Shown piece by piece: positions 1 to 6,883 of a DNA stretch of 8,195 nucleotides. The position numbers and the translations under genes were made by a program. The stretch is from Eubacteriales Family XIII. Incertae Sedis bacterium (GTDB lineage Bacteria; Bacillota; Clostridia; Peptostreptococcales; Anaerovoracaceae), in the NCBI GenBank assembly GCA_031281765.1, contig JAITEX010000027.1, forward strand, positions 1 to 8,195, given 5' to 3'. The first letter of the stretch is position 1. Each line of letters opens with the position of its first letter. The notes beneath the pieces are model-generated. The model had not been told where the DNA came from. It saw only the letters and a list, made by a program, of their open reading frames with translations, and ran no database searches.

Positions 1-1584
1 CTGATCGCGCCTATTGAACGGTTTTTCGATGGAAGCCTGTCTCTGACCGGCGTCGTGTACTATCTTTCGTTGATAGCCTTGTTCCTGTTCCTCACGATAC
101 AGACTATACAGAAACGCAGATGGGACGCAAGCGTCAAAAAAATCAGGACGGGAGTATTCTCCCTCGGTTTTATCGCAACCGGCGTCGCACTCGCCGTGGC
201 CGTCAACCTCGTCGCGGGCGCGCTCCCCTCGGCGGTGACGTCTATAGACGTTACACCCGGAAATATTTATTCACTGACTTCGCAGACGAAAAACTACCTT
301 GACGACCTTGAAGATGACGTCACTATTTACGCGATCAATGCCGAAAGCGGAATGGACACGACGGTGGCCGCGACTTTACGGGATTACACCGACGCATCAA
401 AACATATCAGCGTCGAATACAAGGACCCCCTGGTCAGCCCGACCTTCTATCAGCAGTATACGGATGAGCAGATTTCACAAGGCAGCCTTATCGTGGTATG
501 CGGAGATGTGTCGCGGGTAATAGATTACAATTCACTTTATGTTACGGAATACGATTACGAAACATATGCGTCAAACGTGACAGGCTATGATGCGGAAGGC
601 CTGATTACAAGCGCAATACAATACGTGGTAAATGACGAGTTGCCAAAGATTTATGAATTGACAGGGCATGGCGAAACCCAGCTTGCGGGGAACTTTGCGT
701 CGGCGATTTCAAAAGCGAATTTCACGACGGAGCAAATCAGCCTGCTCAATAACGATGCCGTCCCCGACGATGCCAGAGCGCTCATCATCAACGGCCCGAC
801 GTCCGATTTGTCCGAATCCGACGCGGAAAAGCTTTCGGCATGGTTAGACGCCGGCGGAAACGTAGTAGTCGCTTTCAATTACGAAGCCATGGATGAACTT
901 CCGAATCTTGAAGCAGTAGTGGGCGATTTCGGCATCAACGTCGTTCCCGGTCTGGTTGTAAAATCGGATATGGACAAATACTATCAGCAGCCGATATATC
1001 TTTTGCCGACAATCGGCGCAAACGAATATACGGCCTCATTGGAACAGTCATTCGTGTTCGCCCCGTACGTGAGAGGGTTTTTGCATAACGAAACGGAGGA
1101 CGGCGCAACGGAAAACGCTGCGGATAGCACGGATAGCGTTGAGGAAAGCGAGACGGAATACCTGACGATACTTTCGACAGGAGAAGGCGCTTTTTCGAAA
1201 ATAAACATTGATGAAGCGACCACGCTTGACTATGAGGACGGCGATATAACAGGACCGTTTGATATAGCGATAGCCGCCGAAAAGATAGTTGGCGACGCTC
1301 AGGTCGCAAGATTGGTCGTATTCGGAAGTTTTCTGATTCTGAGCGACGGCGCCGACGAGATGGTCTCCGGCGCAAACTCCACCTTATTATCGAATACGCT
1401 CTCCGCATTTGCGGATGCGGACGAAACGGATATTGTGGTTGTGCCGATAAAGAATTACAACATCTCTTCGTTAGTCGTTTCGAGCGCGGTTGCGGTTGGT
1501 ATCGGCATATTTTATATCGCTGTCATCCCCCTTGTATTACTCGTCTTAGGGATCGTTGTGTGGATAAGGAGGAAACGCGCCTGA
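1..1584 (+). CDS. GldF-GldG fusion: ABC-2 permease C-terminus joined to GldG-like auxiliary domain (5' partial)
   Basis: The frame is open from base 1 (527 codons visible), so the gene starts left of the window; the GTG at 55 is internal. The first ~40 residues hold a transmembrane segment ending in QTIQKRRW, typical of the C-terminal end of ABC-2 permeases of the GldF type. Without a stop or a new start they run into a second transmembrane segment (about residues 52-74) and then a GldG / ABC_transp_aux-like extracytoplasmic region, including the family-typical string IYELTGHGE. An acidic, Ser/Thr-rich low-complexity stretch lies near residues 364-388. A last hydrophobic segment of about 30 residues is followed by the basic tail WIRRKRA. 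By family knowledge such proteins form the membrane part of an ABC transporter with an ATPase encoded nearby, here presumably to the left. The substrate is unknown; in Bacteroidota the homologues serve gliding, which should not be assumed here. Confidence 0.85.
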   Translation: MIAPIERFFDGSLSLTGVVYYLSLIALFLFLTIQTIQKRRWDASVKKIRTGVFSLGFIATGVALAVAVNLVAGALPSAVTSIDVTPGNIYSLTSQTKNYLDDLEDDVTIYAINAESGMDTTVAATLRDYTDASKHISVEYKDPLVSPTFYQQYTDEQISQGSLIVVCGDVSRVIDYNSLYVTEYDYETYASNVTGYDAEGLITSAIQYVVNDELPKIYELTGHGETQLAGNFASAISKANFTTEQISLLNNDAVPDDARALIINGPTSDLSESDAEKLSAWLDAGGNVVVAFNYEAMDELPNLEAVVGDFGINVVPGLVVKSDMDKYYQQPIYLLPTIGANEYTASLEQSFVFAPYVRGFLHNETEDGATENAADSTDSVEESETEYLTILSTGEGAFSKINIDEATTLDYEDGDITGPFDIAIAAEKIVGDAQVARLVVFGSFLILSDGADEMVSGANSTLLSNTLSAFADADETDIVVVPIKNYNISSLVVSSAVAVGIGIFYIAVIPLVLLVLGIVVWIRRKRA

Positions 1585-1645
1585 TGAAACCATTTGTCTG
1601 ATATTACCAGCTGAATCATTGTTCTTCGTGATATAATTAGGTTAA

Positions 1646-1674
1646 TTGATGTATACTATTGACATCATTATTGT
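1646..1674 (+). promoter_or_regulatory. weak candidate promoter in the 183-base gap before the acyltransferase gene
   Basis: The gap 1585-1767 is AT-rich in its first half. TTGATG (1646-1651) and TATTGT (1669-1674) are 17 bases apart and could be -35 and -10 boxes, though both are imperfect. Overlapping them is an inverted repeat, TGATGT (1647-1652) and ACATCA (1662-1667), which could be an operator. A perfect TATAAT at 1632-1637 has no good -35 at the right distance, and a perfect TTGACA at 1659-1664 has no good -10, so the true promoter cannot be fixed by eye. No T-rich terminator hairpin is visible after the transporter gene. Confidence 0.25.
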
Positions 1675-1740
1675 ACACGGAAGCCAGCACTACCCTTTGA
1701 AAAGTACAGCATTTGCGGGAACAATCTGTAAGCGCGACCA

Positions 1741-1766
1741 GAGGGAGTATGAGGGGAAAGGGGAGG
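1741..1766 (+). promoter_or_regulatory. purine-rich ribosome binding region of the acyltransferase gene
   Basis: A nearly pure purine tract with three Shine-Dalgarno-like cores (GAGGGAG, GAGGGG, GGGAGG) ends one base before the first ATG (1768). The nearest core, GGAGG at 1762-1766, is too close to ATG 1768 but four bases from the second, in-frame ATG at 1771. The GAGGGG at 1751-1756 is 11 bases from 1768. The start may therefore be either codon; the difference is one methionine. Confidence 0.5.
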
Positions 1767-1767
1767 C

Positions 1768-3090
1768 ATGATGAAGCAAGCGCGGCTTACCGCACATGAA
1801 AAACTCTGCCGCCGCAAACTGCGGCCGCCGAACTACCTCATCTATAATATTCTCGTACGTTTCGTCGTCAAAAAACTCATCATGAAAAATCTCGACGTGC
1901 GGTTCAACAGCAGCATTGATATGCGCGATTATGCGGGGCCGTTTATCGTCGTGAGCAACCACGCGTCCCGGCTCGACTATATCTATACCTCGCTTCCGTT
2001 CCTGCCGCGGCCGGTCAATTTCGTATCCGGCTACAACGAATTTTTCCGCTCCCATCTCGCGTTCATCTTTCGCCTGATGAGGGTCATCCCGAAGAAAAAC
2101 TTCGTGAGCGACCTCTACACGATACGTTCCATGAAACATGTATTCGAGAAAAACGGCTGCGTAATTCTCTTTCCCGAGGGCATGAGTTCGATTTCCGGCG
2201 GCAATCAGCCTTCCGCGATAGCGAGCGGCAAGGTGCTGAAACATTTCGGCCTGCCCGTCGTGCGCGTAAAAATCAAAGGCGGTTATTTCGTCAGTACGAA
2301 GTTTGACCTGACGGAGCGTCCCGGCCGCGTAGAGGTGGATATTGACCCGCTGTTCACGCCCGGGCAGCTTGCGGCGTTACCGGATGACGAGATTCAGCGC
2401 CTGCTTGACGAAGCGATACTGCAGGACGATTATGAATGGAACCGCACGGCCCGCGCGGCCTACCGGGCGAAGGACGGTATCGCGACCGGCATCCATACCC
2501 TGCTGTACCGGTGCCCGAAATGCGGTCATGAATTCGAGATGCGCAGCTCGGGCGACGAAATCATCTGTCTGCATTGCGGCAATGGGGCAAAGCTCACGGA
2601 TGCCTATGAACTCATTCCGCTGAGCGAGTCTTCTATCATTCCGCGCACGCCGCGCGTCTGGTACGACGAACAGCGCAGGGCGGTCTGCGAATGGATACGG
2701 AGCGAGGGCTGGGAACTGCGCGAACGCGTGAAGCTCGGCGTTCTTCCCCGGTACGGCTATCTGAAAGACCAGAAAACCTCGGAAATCGTCGGGGAGGGCG
2801 AACTCGTGTTGAACGACGAGGGGCTTCATTATACCGGAACGAAGGGCGGCGAGCCGTGGTCTTTCAGCGTCAGGCCCGAAAACCTGCCGACCTACGGCAT
2901 GTGTACGGATATAACGCGCTTCTATACGTTTGCGCCCGGTGAATTTGTCGAGTTCTATCCGGAGCGCGAAACGGTCGCGAAGTGGTTCCTCGCCACAGAG
3001 GAGAACCACCGTAAACACGGCGGCAAATGGACGGACTTCCCGGACACCTACGAAAAACTGCGCGCGGAATCCTACGATACGCCTGCGTGA
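1768..3090 (+). CDS. PlsC-family acyltransferase (1-acylglycerol-3-phosphate acyltransferase-like) with C-terminal zinc ribbon
   Basis: The N-terminal half (about residues 25-200) is a PlsC/LPLAT domain: the catalytic NHxxxxD motif is N64-H65...D70, and the phosphate-binding FPEG motif is at 135-138 followed by MSSISGG. Such enzymes transfer an acyl chain to lysophosphatidic acid or a related acceptor at the inner face of the membrane; the acceptor cannot be read from sequence. Unlike ordinary PlsC (about 200-250 residues) this protein has 440. Residues 249-270 form a zinc ribbon (C249/C252 and C267/C270, spaced CxxC-14-CxxC), preceded by a basic/aromatic linker. Residues ~290-440 form a further domain, rich in Trp, Tyr and charged residues, that I do not recognise. 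No strong transmembrane segment is evident. The flanking non-coding DNA and the downstream promoter suggest it is transcribed alone or as a last gene. The acyltransferase fold is secure; the exact substrate is not. Confidence 0.85.
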   Translation: MMKQARLTAHEKLCRRKLRPPNYLIYNILVRFVVKKLIMKNLDVRFNSSIDMRDYAGPFIVVSNHASRLDYIYTSLPFLPRPVNFVSGYNEFFRSHLAFIFRLMRVIPKKNFVSDLYTIRSMKHVFEKNGCVILFPEGMSSISGGNQPSAIASGKVLKHFGLPVVRVKIKGGYFVSTKFDLTERPGRVEVDIDPLFTPGQLAALPDDEIQRLLDEAILQDDYEWNRTARAAYRAKDGIATGIHTLLYRCPKCGHEFEMRSSGDEIICLHCGNGAKLTDAYELIPLSESSIIPRTPRVWYDEQRRAVCEWIRSEGWELRERVKLGVLPRYGYLKDQKTSEIVGEGELVLNDEGLHYTGTKGGEPWSFSVRPENLPTYGMCTDITRFYTFAPGEFVEFYPERETVAKWFLATEENHRKHGGKWTDFPDTYEKLRAESYDTPA

Positions 3091-3104
3091 CCGCAAAACG
3101 CAGG
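3082..3104 (+). other. inverted repeat spanning the acyltransferase stop codon
   Basis: CCTGCGT (3082-3088) and ACGCAGG (3098-3104) are perfect 7-bp complements with a 9-base loop that contains the TGA stop. A GC-rich RNA stem here could slow or end transcription, but no run of T follows, so it is not a standard intrinsic terminator. It may also protect the mRNA 3' end. Confidence 0.35.
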
Positions 3105-3112
3105 AGCGCGCC

Positions 3113-3141
3113 TTGAAGCCGGGCGTTAAAAAGTCTATAAT
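3113..3141 (+). promoter_or_regulatory. sigma-A-type promoter of the carboxyltransferase gene
   Basis: TTGAAG (3113-3118, four of six consensus bases, including TTGA) is separated by exactly 17 bases from a perfect TATAAT (3136-3141). Transcription would start near 3148-3150, giving a leader of about 50 bases before the ATG at 3197. A short palindrome, CTATAA / TTATAG (3135-3149, 3-base centre), covers the -10 and the likely start point and could bind a regulator, although an AT-rich -10 region makes such palindromes common. Confidence 0.65.
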
Positions 3142-3196
3142 CTTTATAGGCGAATAGCGGTGGCGGTACAGCTTTGGAGAGGAGCATTCTGGAACG

Positions 3197-4672
3197 ATGG
3201 CAAAAGAGAAAAAAGAAAAAATCAGACCTATTATCACCCGGAAAGAAACAGTGGAAAAGAACGGCAAGCGCAAGATACGCTTTACCGAAACGATACTGCG
3301 CGACGGGCATCAGTCCCTGATTGCGACGCGCATGAAGACCGAAGAGATGGTCCCGATACTCGAGACCTTGGACGCGGTCGGCTACAACGCGCTTGAATGC
3401 TGGGGCGGCGCTACGTTTGACGCGAGCGTGCGGTTCCTGAAAGAAGACCCGTGGGAGCGGCTCCGCCTGTTCCGCAAGTACGTGAAAAACACGCCGCTGC
3501 AGATGCTGTTGCGCGGCCAGAACCTGCTCGGTTACCGGCATTACGCGGACGATATGGTTGACGAATTTGTGAAGAAGTCGATAGCGAACGGTATCGATAT
3601 TGTCAGGATATTCGACGCGTTCAACGATACGCGCAATCTCCAGACCGCGATCAAGGCCTGCAAGAAATACGGTGGCCACGCGCAGGGTACGCTGTCCTAC
3701 ACCATCAGCCCCGTGCATACGCCGGATATGTTCGTCAAACTCATACAGCAGATTGCGGATATGGGCGCGGATTCCGTCTGTATCAAGGATATGGCCGGTC
3801 TGCTTGACCCCTATGGCGCCTATGACCTCGTCAAGGAAATCAAGACGAAGGTCGGTATTCCGCTCGAACTGCATACGCACGCGACGAGCGGCCTCGGCAG
3901 CCTCGCCTATATGAAGGCCGCGGAAGCCGGCGTCGACATCATCGACACGGCTCTGTCGCCTTTTGCGGAGGGCACGTCACAGCCGCCGACGGAGCCGTTG
4001 GTCTATGCTTTCGACCACAGCCCGCTGTTCTTTACGGATTTGAATACCGAAGCCATGAATAAGGCGACCGAATATTTCAAACCGCTGCGCGAGGCGTACA
4101 TAGCCTCCGGCCTTTACGATACAAAACTTATGGGCGTCGACATCAATACGCTGATCTATCAGGTACCCGGCGGCATGCTTTCAAACTTGGTGTCGCAGCT
4201 GAAACAGGCGAACGCGATGGATAAATTTGAAGACGTGCTGCGCGAAGTCCCGAAGGTGCGCGAGGAGCTCGGTTATCCACCGCTCGTCACGCCCTCGAGC
4301 CAGATAGTCGGCACACAGGCGGTGCTGAATGTCATCGCGGGTGAGCGCTACAAGATGACGCCGAACGAGTTCAAGGATGTGGTGCGCGGCAAGTACGGCG
4401 CAACGACGATTCCCATCACGGATGAGTTTGCGGAGAAGATACTCGGAGCCGAGGCGAAGGAGCGTATTACGGTTCGTCCGGCGGACAATATTGAACCCGA
4501 ACTCGTAAAGGCGAAGGAGGAATTCGCCGAATACATCGAACAACCGGAAGACATCCTGACGGGCGCGATGTTCCCGGGGCCGGCCGTCGAGTTCTTCAAA
4601 TACCGGCAGGCGCAGAAATACGGCTTCGACCCGAACCTCGTGGACCGCGAGAATGACAGCTATCCGGTATAG
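3197..4672 (+). CDS. oadA: biotin-dependent carboxyltransferase subunit (oxaloacetate decarboxylase alpha / pyruvate carboxylase B / transcarboxylase 5S family), no biotin domain
   Basis: This 491-residue protein belongs to the HMG-CoA-lyase-like TIM-barrel carboxyltransferases, which move CO2 between carboxybiotin and pyruvate/oxaloacetate. Visible marks are RDGHQSL at 35-41 (D36 metal ligand), the Trp-Gly-Gly-containing strand at 69-71, VCIKDMAG with K197 as the expected carbamylated, metal-binding lysine, LHTHATSG with metal ligands H226 and H228, and the conserved PGGMLSNL at 324-331 that begins the C-terminal conserved domain. The protein ends soon after this domain and has no biotin-carrier domain with an AMKM-type lysine, unlike full-length OadA (about 590 residues) but like stand-alone 5S or PycB-type subunits. 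A separate biotin carrier must come from elsewhere; none is in the window. The start ATG follows GGAGAGGAG at 3176-3184, about 12 bases upstream. The first ~25 residues are a lysine-rich extension. Which of the three reactions it serves cannot be told from sequence; the symbol is the usual family label. Confidence 0.85.
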   Translation: MAKEKKEKIRPIITRKETVEKNGKRKIRFTETILRDGHQSLIATRMKTEEMVPILETLDAVGYNALECWGGATFDASVRFLKEDPWERLRLFRKYVKNTPLQMLLRGQNLLGYRHYADDMVDEFVKKSIANGIDIVRIFDAFNDTRNLQTAIKACKKYGGHAQGTLSYTISPVHTPDMFVKLIQQIADMGADSVCIKDMAGLLDPYGAYDLVKEIKTKVGIPLELHTHATSGLGSLAYMKAAEAGVDIIDTALSPFAEGTSQPPTEPLVYAFDHSPLFFTDLNTEAMNKATEYFKPLREAYIASGLYDTKLMGVDINTLIYQVPGGMLSNLVSQLKQANAMDKFEDVLREVPKVREELGYPPLVTPSSQIVGTQAVLNVIAGERYKMTPNEFKDVVRGKYGATTIPITDEFAEKILGAEAKERITVRPADNIEPELVKAKEEFAEYIEQPEDILTGAMFPGPAVEFFKYRQAQKYGFDPNLVDRENDSYPV

Positions 4673-4706
4673 GCGTTCATATGGCGGGCAGGCAACCCGG
4701 CGGGGC

Positions 4707-4725
4707 GCGTTACGCGACGTAACGC
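4707..4725 (+). other. perfect 8-bp hairpin between the carboxyltransferase and Fic-like genes
   Basis: GCGTTACG (4707-4714) and CGTAACGC (4718-4725) are exact complements around a 3-base loop, a compact and stable stem. It is followed by an A-rich rather than T-rich run, so it does not fit an intrinsic terminator on the plus strand, and no T-run follows it on the minus strand either. It could be a factor-dependent stop, an mRNA-processing stem, or an operator in the leader of the next gene. Confidence 0.45.
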
Positions 4726-4763
4726 AGGCAATATAACAAAAAGGACGAGAGAAAGTCGAGCGG

Positions 4764-5510
4764 ATGAGATACGTTGATATTATACAAAAGCGGCGTATGT
4801 TCGAAGAGAGGAAGCCCTTTCCCGAGGGATTTCGCCAAAAAGCTTCGAAGCTGAATCTGTTCGACTTTGCGTATTATGACCTGCGGCTGAACGGCAGCAA
4901 TCTGACGGCAGAAGGGGTGTGGCGCATCGTAAACGGCGGCATGGTGCCGGGCGCGAGCGTCCAGGACCACGCGGCCGTGTCCCGCTACCGCGCGCTGCTT
5001 GAGCTGTTTGCGGATATGATCGGCATGAAGATTTCCTTGGATGAACGGCAACTGACGCGCGTCTATGCTACGCTTTCGGACGAGCCGGAGCCGAAATACC
5101 GCATCGGTACGCCCATACTCTACCATCTCGACTATACGCCGCCTCTGCCGGAGGATATACGGGATCTGATGCGCGCAATATTCCGGTCGCTGTCCGAAGA
5201 CCCGGCAATGCTTGGAAAGTACGGGGCTCATTCGGACTCTAAGAACGCGATTCGTCGGGCCGCGCTGATGCATGACCGCATAATATGCGTGTATCCCTAC
5301 GACAGGTGTTCGGAGGGGCTTGCGCGGGCCGCTTTGCAGTTTGAACTCATTTCAGCGGGTTTTCCGATAGCGCCGCTCGATATTCCCGAAACGGAATACA
5401 ACAACAGGATAGCGAAAGCCCTGCGCAGCGGCGACGAGGGCGCGCTTGAAGAGATCATTATTGCGGGGCTCGACAAGAAATACGATAATTTATTGAAATT
5501 GTTGGACTAA
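4764..5510 (+). CDS. Fic-like protein with degenerate active site (probable pseudo-enzyme), function unknown
   Basis: The 248-residue protein follows the layout of Fic-domain proteins, which normally attach AMP or similar groups to hydroxyl side chains. Residues 39-52 (DLRLNGSNLTAEGV) match the family block SSxIEGNxLTxxEV. KYRIGTPILY (111-120) and the following TPPLPEDIRDLM match the yR-strand and Pro-rich region, and 167-179 match AAxxHxxFxxIHPF with exact spacing (H170, I173, V176, Y177-P178-Y179). The catalytic motif HPFxxGNGRxxR, however, reads YPYDRCSEGLAR: the His is Tyr and GNGR is lost, with only the last Arg (R188) kept. The inhibitory Glu position is Asn43. The frame is intact, so it looks like a maintained protein and not a decayed gene. 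There is no strong RBS before ATG 4764 (AAGGA is 18 bases upstream); ATG 4797 is an alternative but has no better site. It follows the carboxyltransferase by 91 bases, and its TAA overlaps the convergent argH stop. The family call is by eye and inferred. Confidence 0.65.
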   Translation: MRYVDIIQKRRMFEERKPFPEGFRQKASKLNLFDFAYYDLRLNGSNLTAEGVWRIVNGGMVPGASVQDHAAVSRYRALLELFADMIGMKISLDERQLTRVYATLSDEPEPKYRIGTPILYHLDYTPPLPEDIRDLMRAIFRSLSEDPAMLGKYGAHSDSKNAIRRAALMHDRIICVYPYDRCSEGLARAALQFELISAGFPIAPLDIPETEYNNRIAKALRSGDEGALEEIIIAGLDKKYDNLLKLLD

Positions 5511-6880
5511 TCTTCCGTCCTGGCTTTCTCAATCTGCGCGCGGACGCTCGCCTCCGCGGTGGAACCCTCGGAAACCTTTGCGTTCATGCAGGCAAGCGGC
5601 GTTATTTTTTCGTAAATATCACCCTCAAATTTGTCCGAAAAACCTTGCAGCTCGTCAAGAGAGAGGTCCTCGATGGACACGCCCTTATCGATACAGTAGA
5701 GTACGATTTTCCCGATGATTTCATGGCATTCCCGGAACGGCAGACCCTTTTTCGCGAGATAGTCCGCGGCATCCGTCGCGTTCATAAACCCCTTGTCCGC
5801 GGCGGAGGATAGGGCGGCGGCGTTGACTTTCATCGTGCGCAGCATCTCTGTAAAGACGGTCAGGCAGCCCGCAAGCGTGTCGGCCGCATCGAACAAGGGC
5901 TCCTTGTCCTCCTGCATATCCTTGTTATACGCGAGCGGCAGCCCTTTCATGACGGTGAGCAGGGCGGTCAAATCGCCATAGACGCGTCCCGTCTTGCCGC
6001 GTATGAGTTCCGCCATATCGGGGTTCTTCTTCTGCGGCATAATGCTGCTGCCCGTGCTGAACGCGTCATCCATTTCGACGAAAGCAAATTCGCTTGAACT
6101 CCAGAGTATCAGCTCCTCGCAGAAGCGCGAAAGATGCATCATGCAGATGGCGGCCGCCGCGAGGTATTCAAGCAGGAAGTCCCGGTCGCTGACCGCGTCC
6201 ATCGCGTTCGGAATCACGCGCGCGAAGCCGAGCTCCTCTGCGAGAAGGGGCCGGTCGGTATCGTAGCTTGTGCCCGCGAGGGCGCCCGAGCCGAGGGGCA
6301 GGGCGTCGGTGCGCTTATAACAGTCCATCAGGCGCTCCGCGTCGCGCGAGAACATAGAGACATAGGCGAGCAGATGAAACGCGAACGATACGGGCTGCGC
6401 GTGCTGCAGATGGGTATAGCCCGGCATGACGGTTTCCGTATGCTGTTCCGCGAGAGAAAGGAGGACGGAACGCAGCCCCGAAAGCAGGCCCGCGTCACGC
6501 AGGATTTCGTCCTTCAGAAAGAGGCGGATGTCCGTCGCGATTTGGTCGTTGCGGCTGCGCGCCGTATGCAGGCGTTTGCCCGCGTCACCGATGCGCCCGG
6601 TCAAAAGCGCTTCGATGCTCATATGAATATCCTCGGTCCTGAAATCAAAATCGATTTCCCCGTTTTCTATCCCGCGCCGTATCTCAAGCAAGCCCGATTC
6701 GATAAGCCGAAGTTCTTCCGCGCTCAAAATACCGCGCGCGGCAAGCATACGCGCGTGGGCGATGCTGCCCCTGATGTCCTCGCGGTACAGGCGCTTGTCA
6801 AAGGCTATCGACGCGGCCCATTCGTCCGCGAATATATTCGTTTCGCCGCTGAAACGGCCGTCCCATAATTTCTTTGCCAT
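5507..6880 (-). CDS. argH: argininosuccinate lyase
   Basis: ArgH splits argininosuccinate into arginine and fumarate, the last step of arginine synthesis, in the cytosol as a homotetramer. The 457-residue length is usual for the family. It begins with the typical KLWDGRFSG; HTARSRNDQ is at 105-113, GYTHLQHAQP at 154-163 (T156/H157 correspond to the catalytic-site Thr-His), LGSGALAGTSYDTDR at 196-210, and the fumarase/lyase signature GSSIMPQKKNP at 277-287 with the mobile-loop serines S278/S279. All expected key residues seem present. The start ATG at 6880 lies only three bases after the argG stop (gap 6881-6883), with a weak AAGG overlapping that stop, so translation is probably coupled to argG. 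The tail end overlaps the convergent Fic-like gene: the TAG here (5507-5509) shares bases with the TAA at 5508-5510. Confidence 0.97.
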   Translation of the reverse strand: MAKKLWDGRFSGETNIFADEWAASIAFDKRLYREDIRGSIAHARMLAARGILSAEELRLIESGLLEIRRGIENGEIDFDFRTEDIHMSIEALLTGRIGDAGKRLHTARSRNDQIATDIRLFLKDEILRDAGLLSGLRSVLLSLAEQHTETVMPGYTHLQHAQPVSFAFHLLAYVSMFSRDAERLMDCYKRTDALPLGSGALAGTSYDTDRPLLAEELGFARVIPNAMDAVSDRDFLLEYLAAAAICMMHLSRFCEELILWSSSEFAFVEMDDAFSTGSSIMPQKKNPDMAELIRGKTGRVYGDLTALLTVMKGLPLAYNKDMQEDKEPLFDAADTLAGCLTVFTEMLRTMKVNAAALSSAADKGFMNATDAADYLAKKGLPFRECHEIIGKIVLYCIDKGVSIEDLSLDELQGFSDKFEGDIYEKITPLACMNAKVSEGSTAEASVRAQIEKARTED

Positions 6881-6883
6881 ACC

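Noticed and set aside
55..57. GTG as start of the transporter gene
   Set aside because: The frame is open to base 1 and the residues before it continue a permease-like sequence, so the gene simply begins outside the window.
1632..1637. Perfect TATAAT as a promoter for the acyltransferase gene
   Set aside because: No acceptable -35 sits 15-19 bases upstream; the nearest TTG-containing candidates are 7 or 32 bases away.
3082..3104. Intrinsic terminator after the acyltransferase gene
   Set aside because: The stem is perfect, but no T-run follows and the next bases lead into a -35 box; kept only as an inverted repeat.
2377..3273. Minus-strand open frame (298 codons) opposite the acyltransferase
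   Set aside because: Antisense to a gene with clear catalytic motifs, no recognisable domain, and no convincing RBS.
2870..3880. Long minus-strand open frame (336 codons) opposite the acyltransferase end and the carboxyltransferase start
   Set aside because: It lies opposite two well-supported genes and crosses the promoter gap; its translation is rich in Arg/His/Phe with no family motif. It is a shadow of GC-biased third positions.
6134..6868. Plus-strand open frame (244 codons) opposite argH
   Set aside because: Antisense shadow of a conserved gene with no motif; composition is Arg-rich and atypical.
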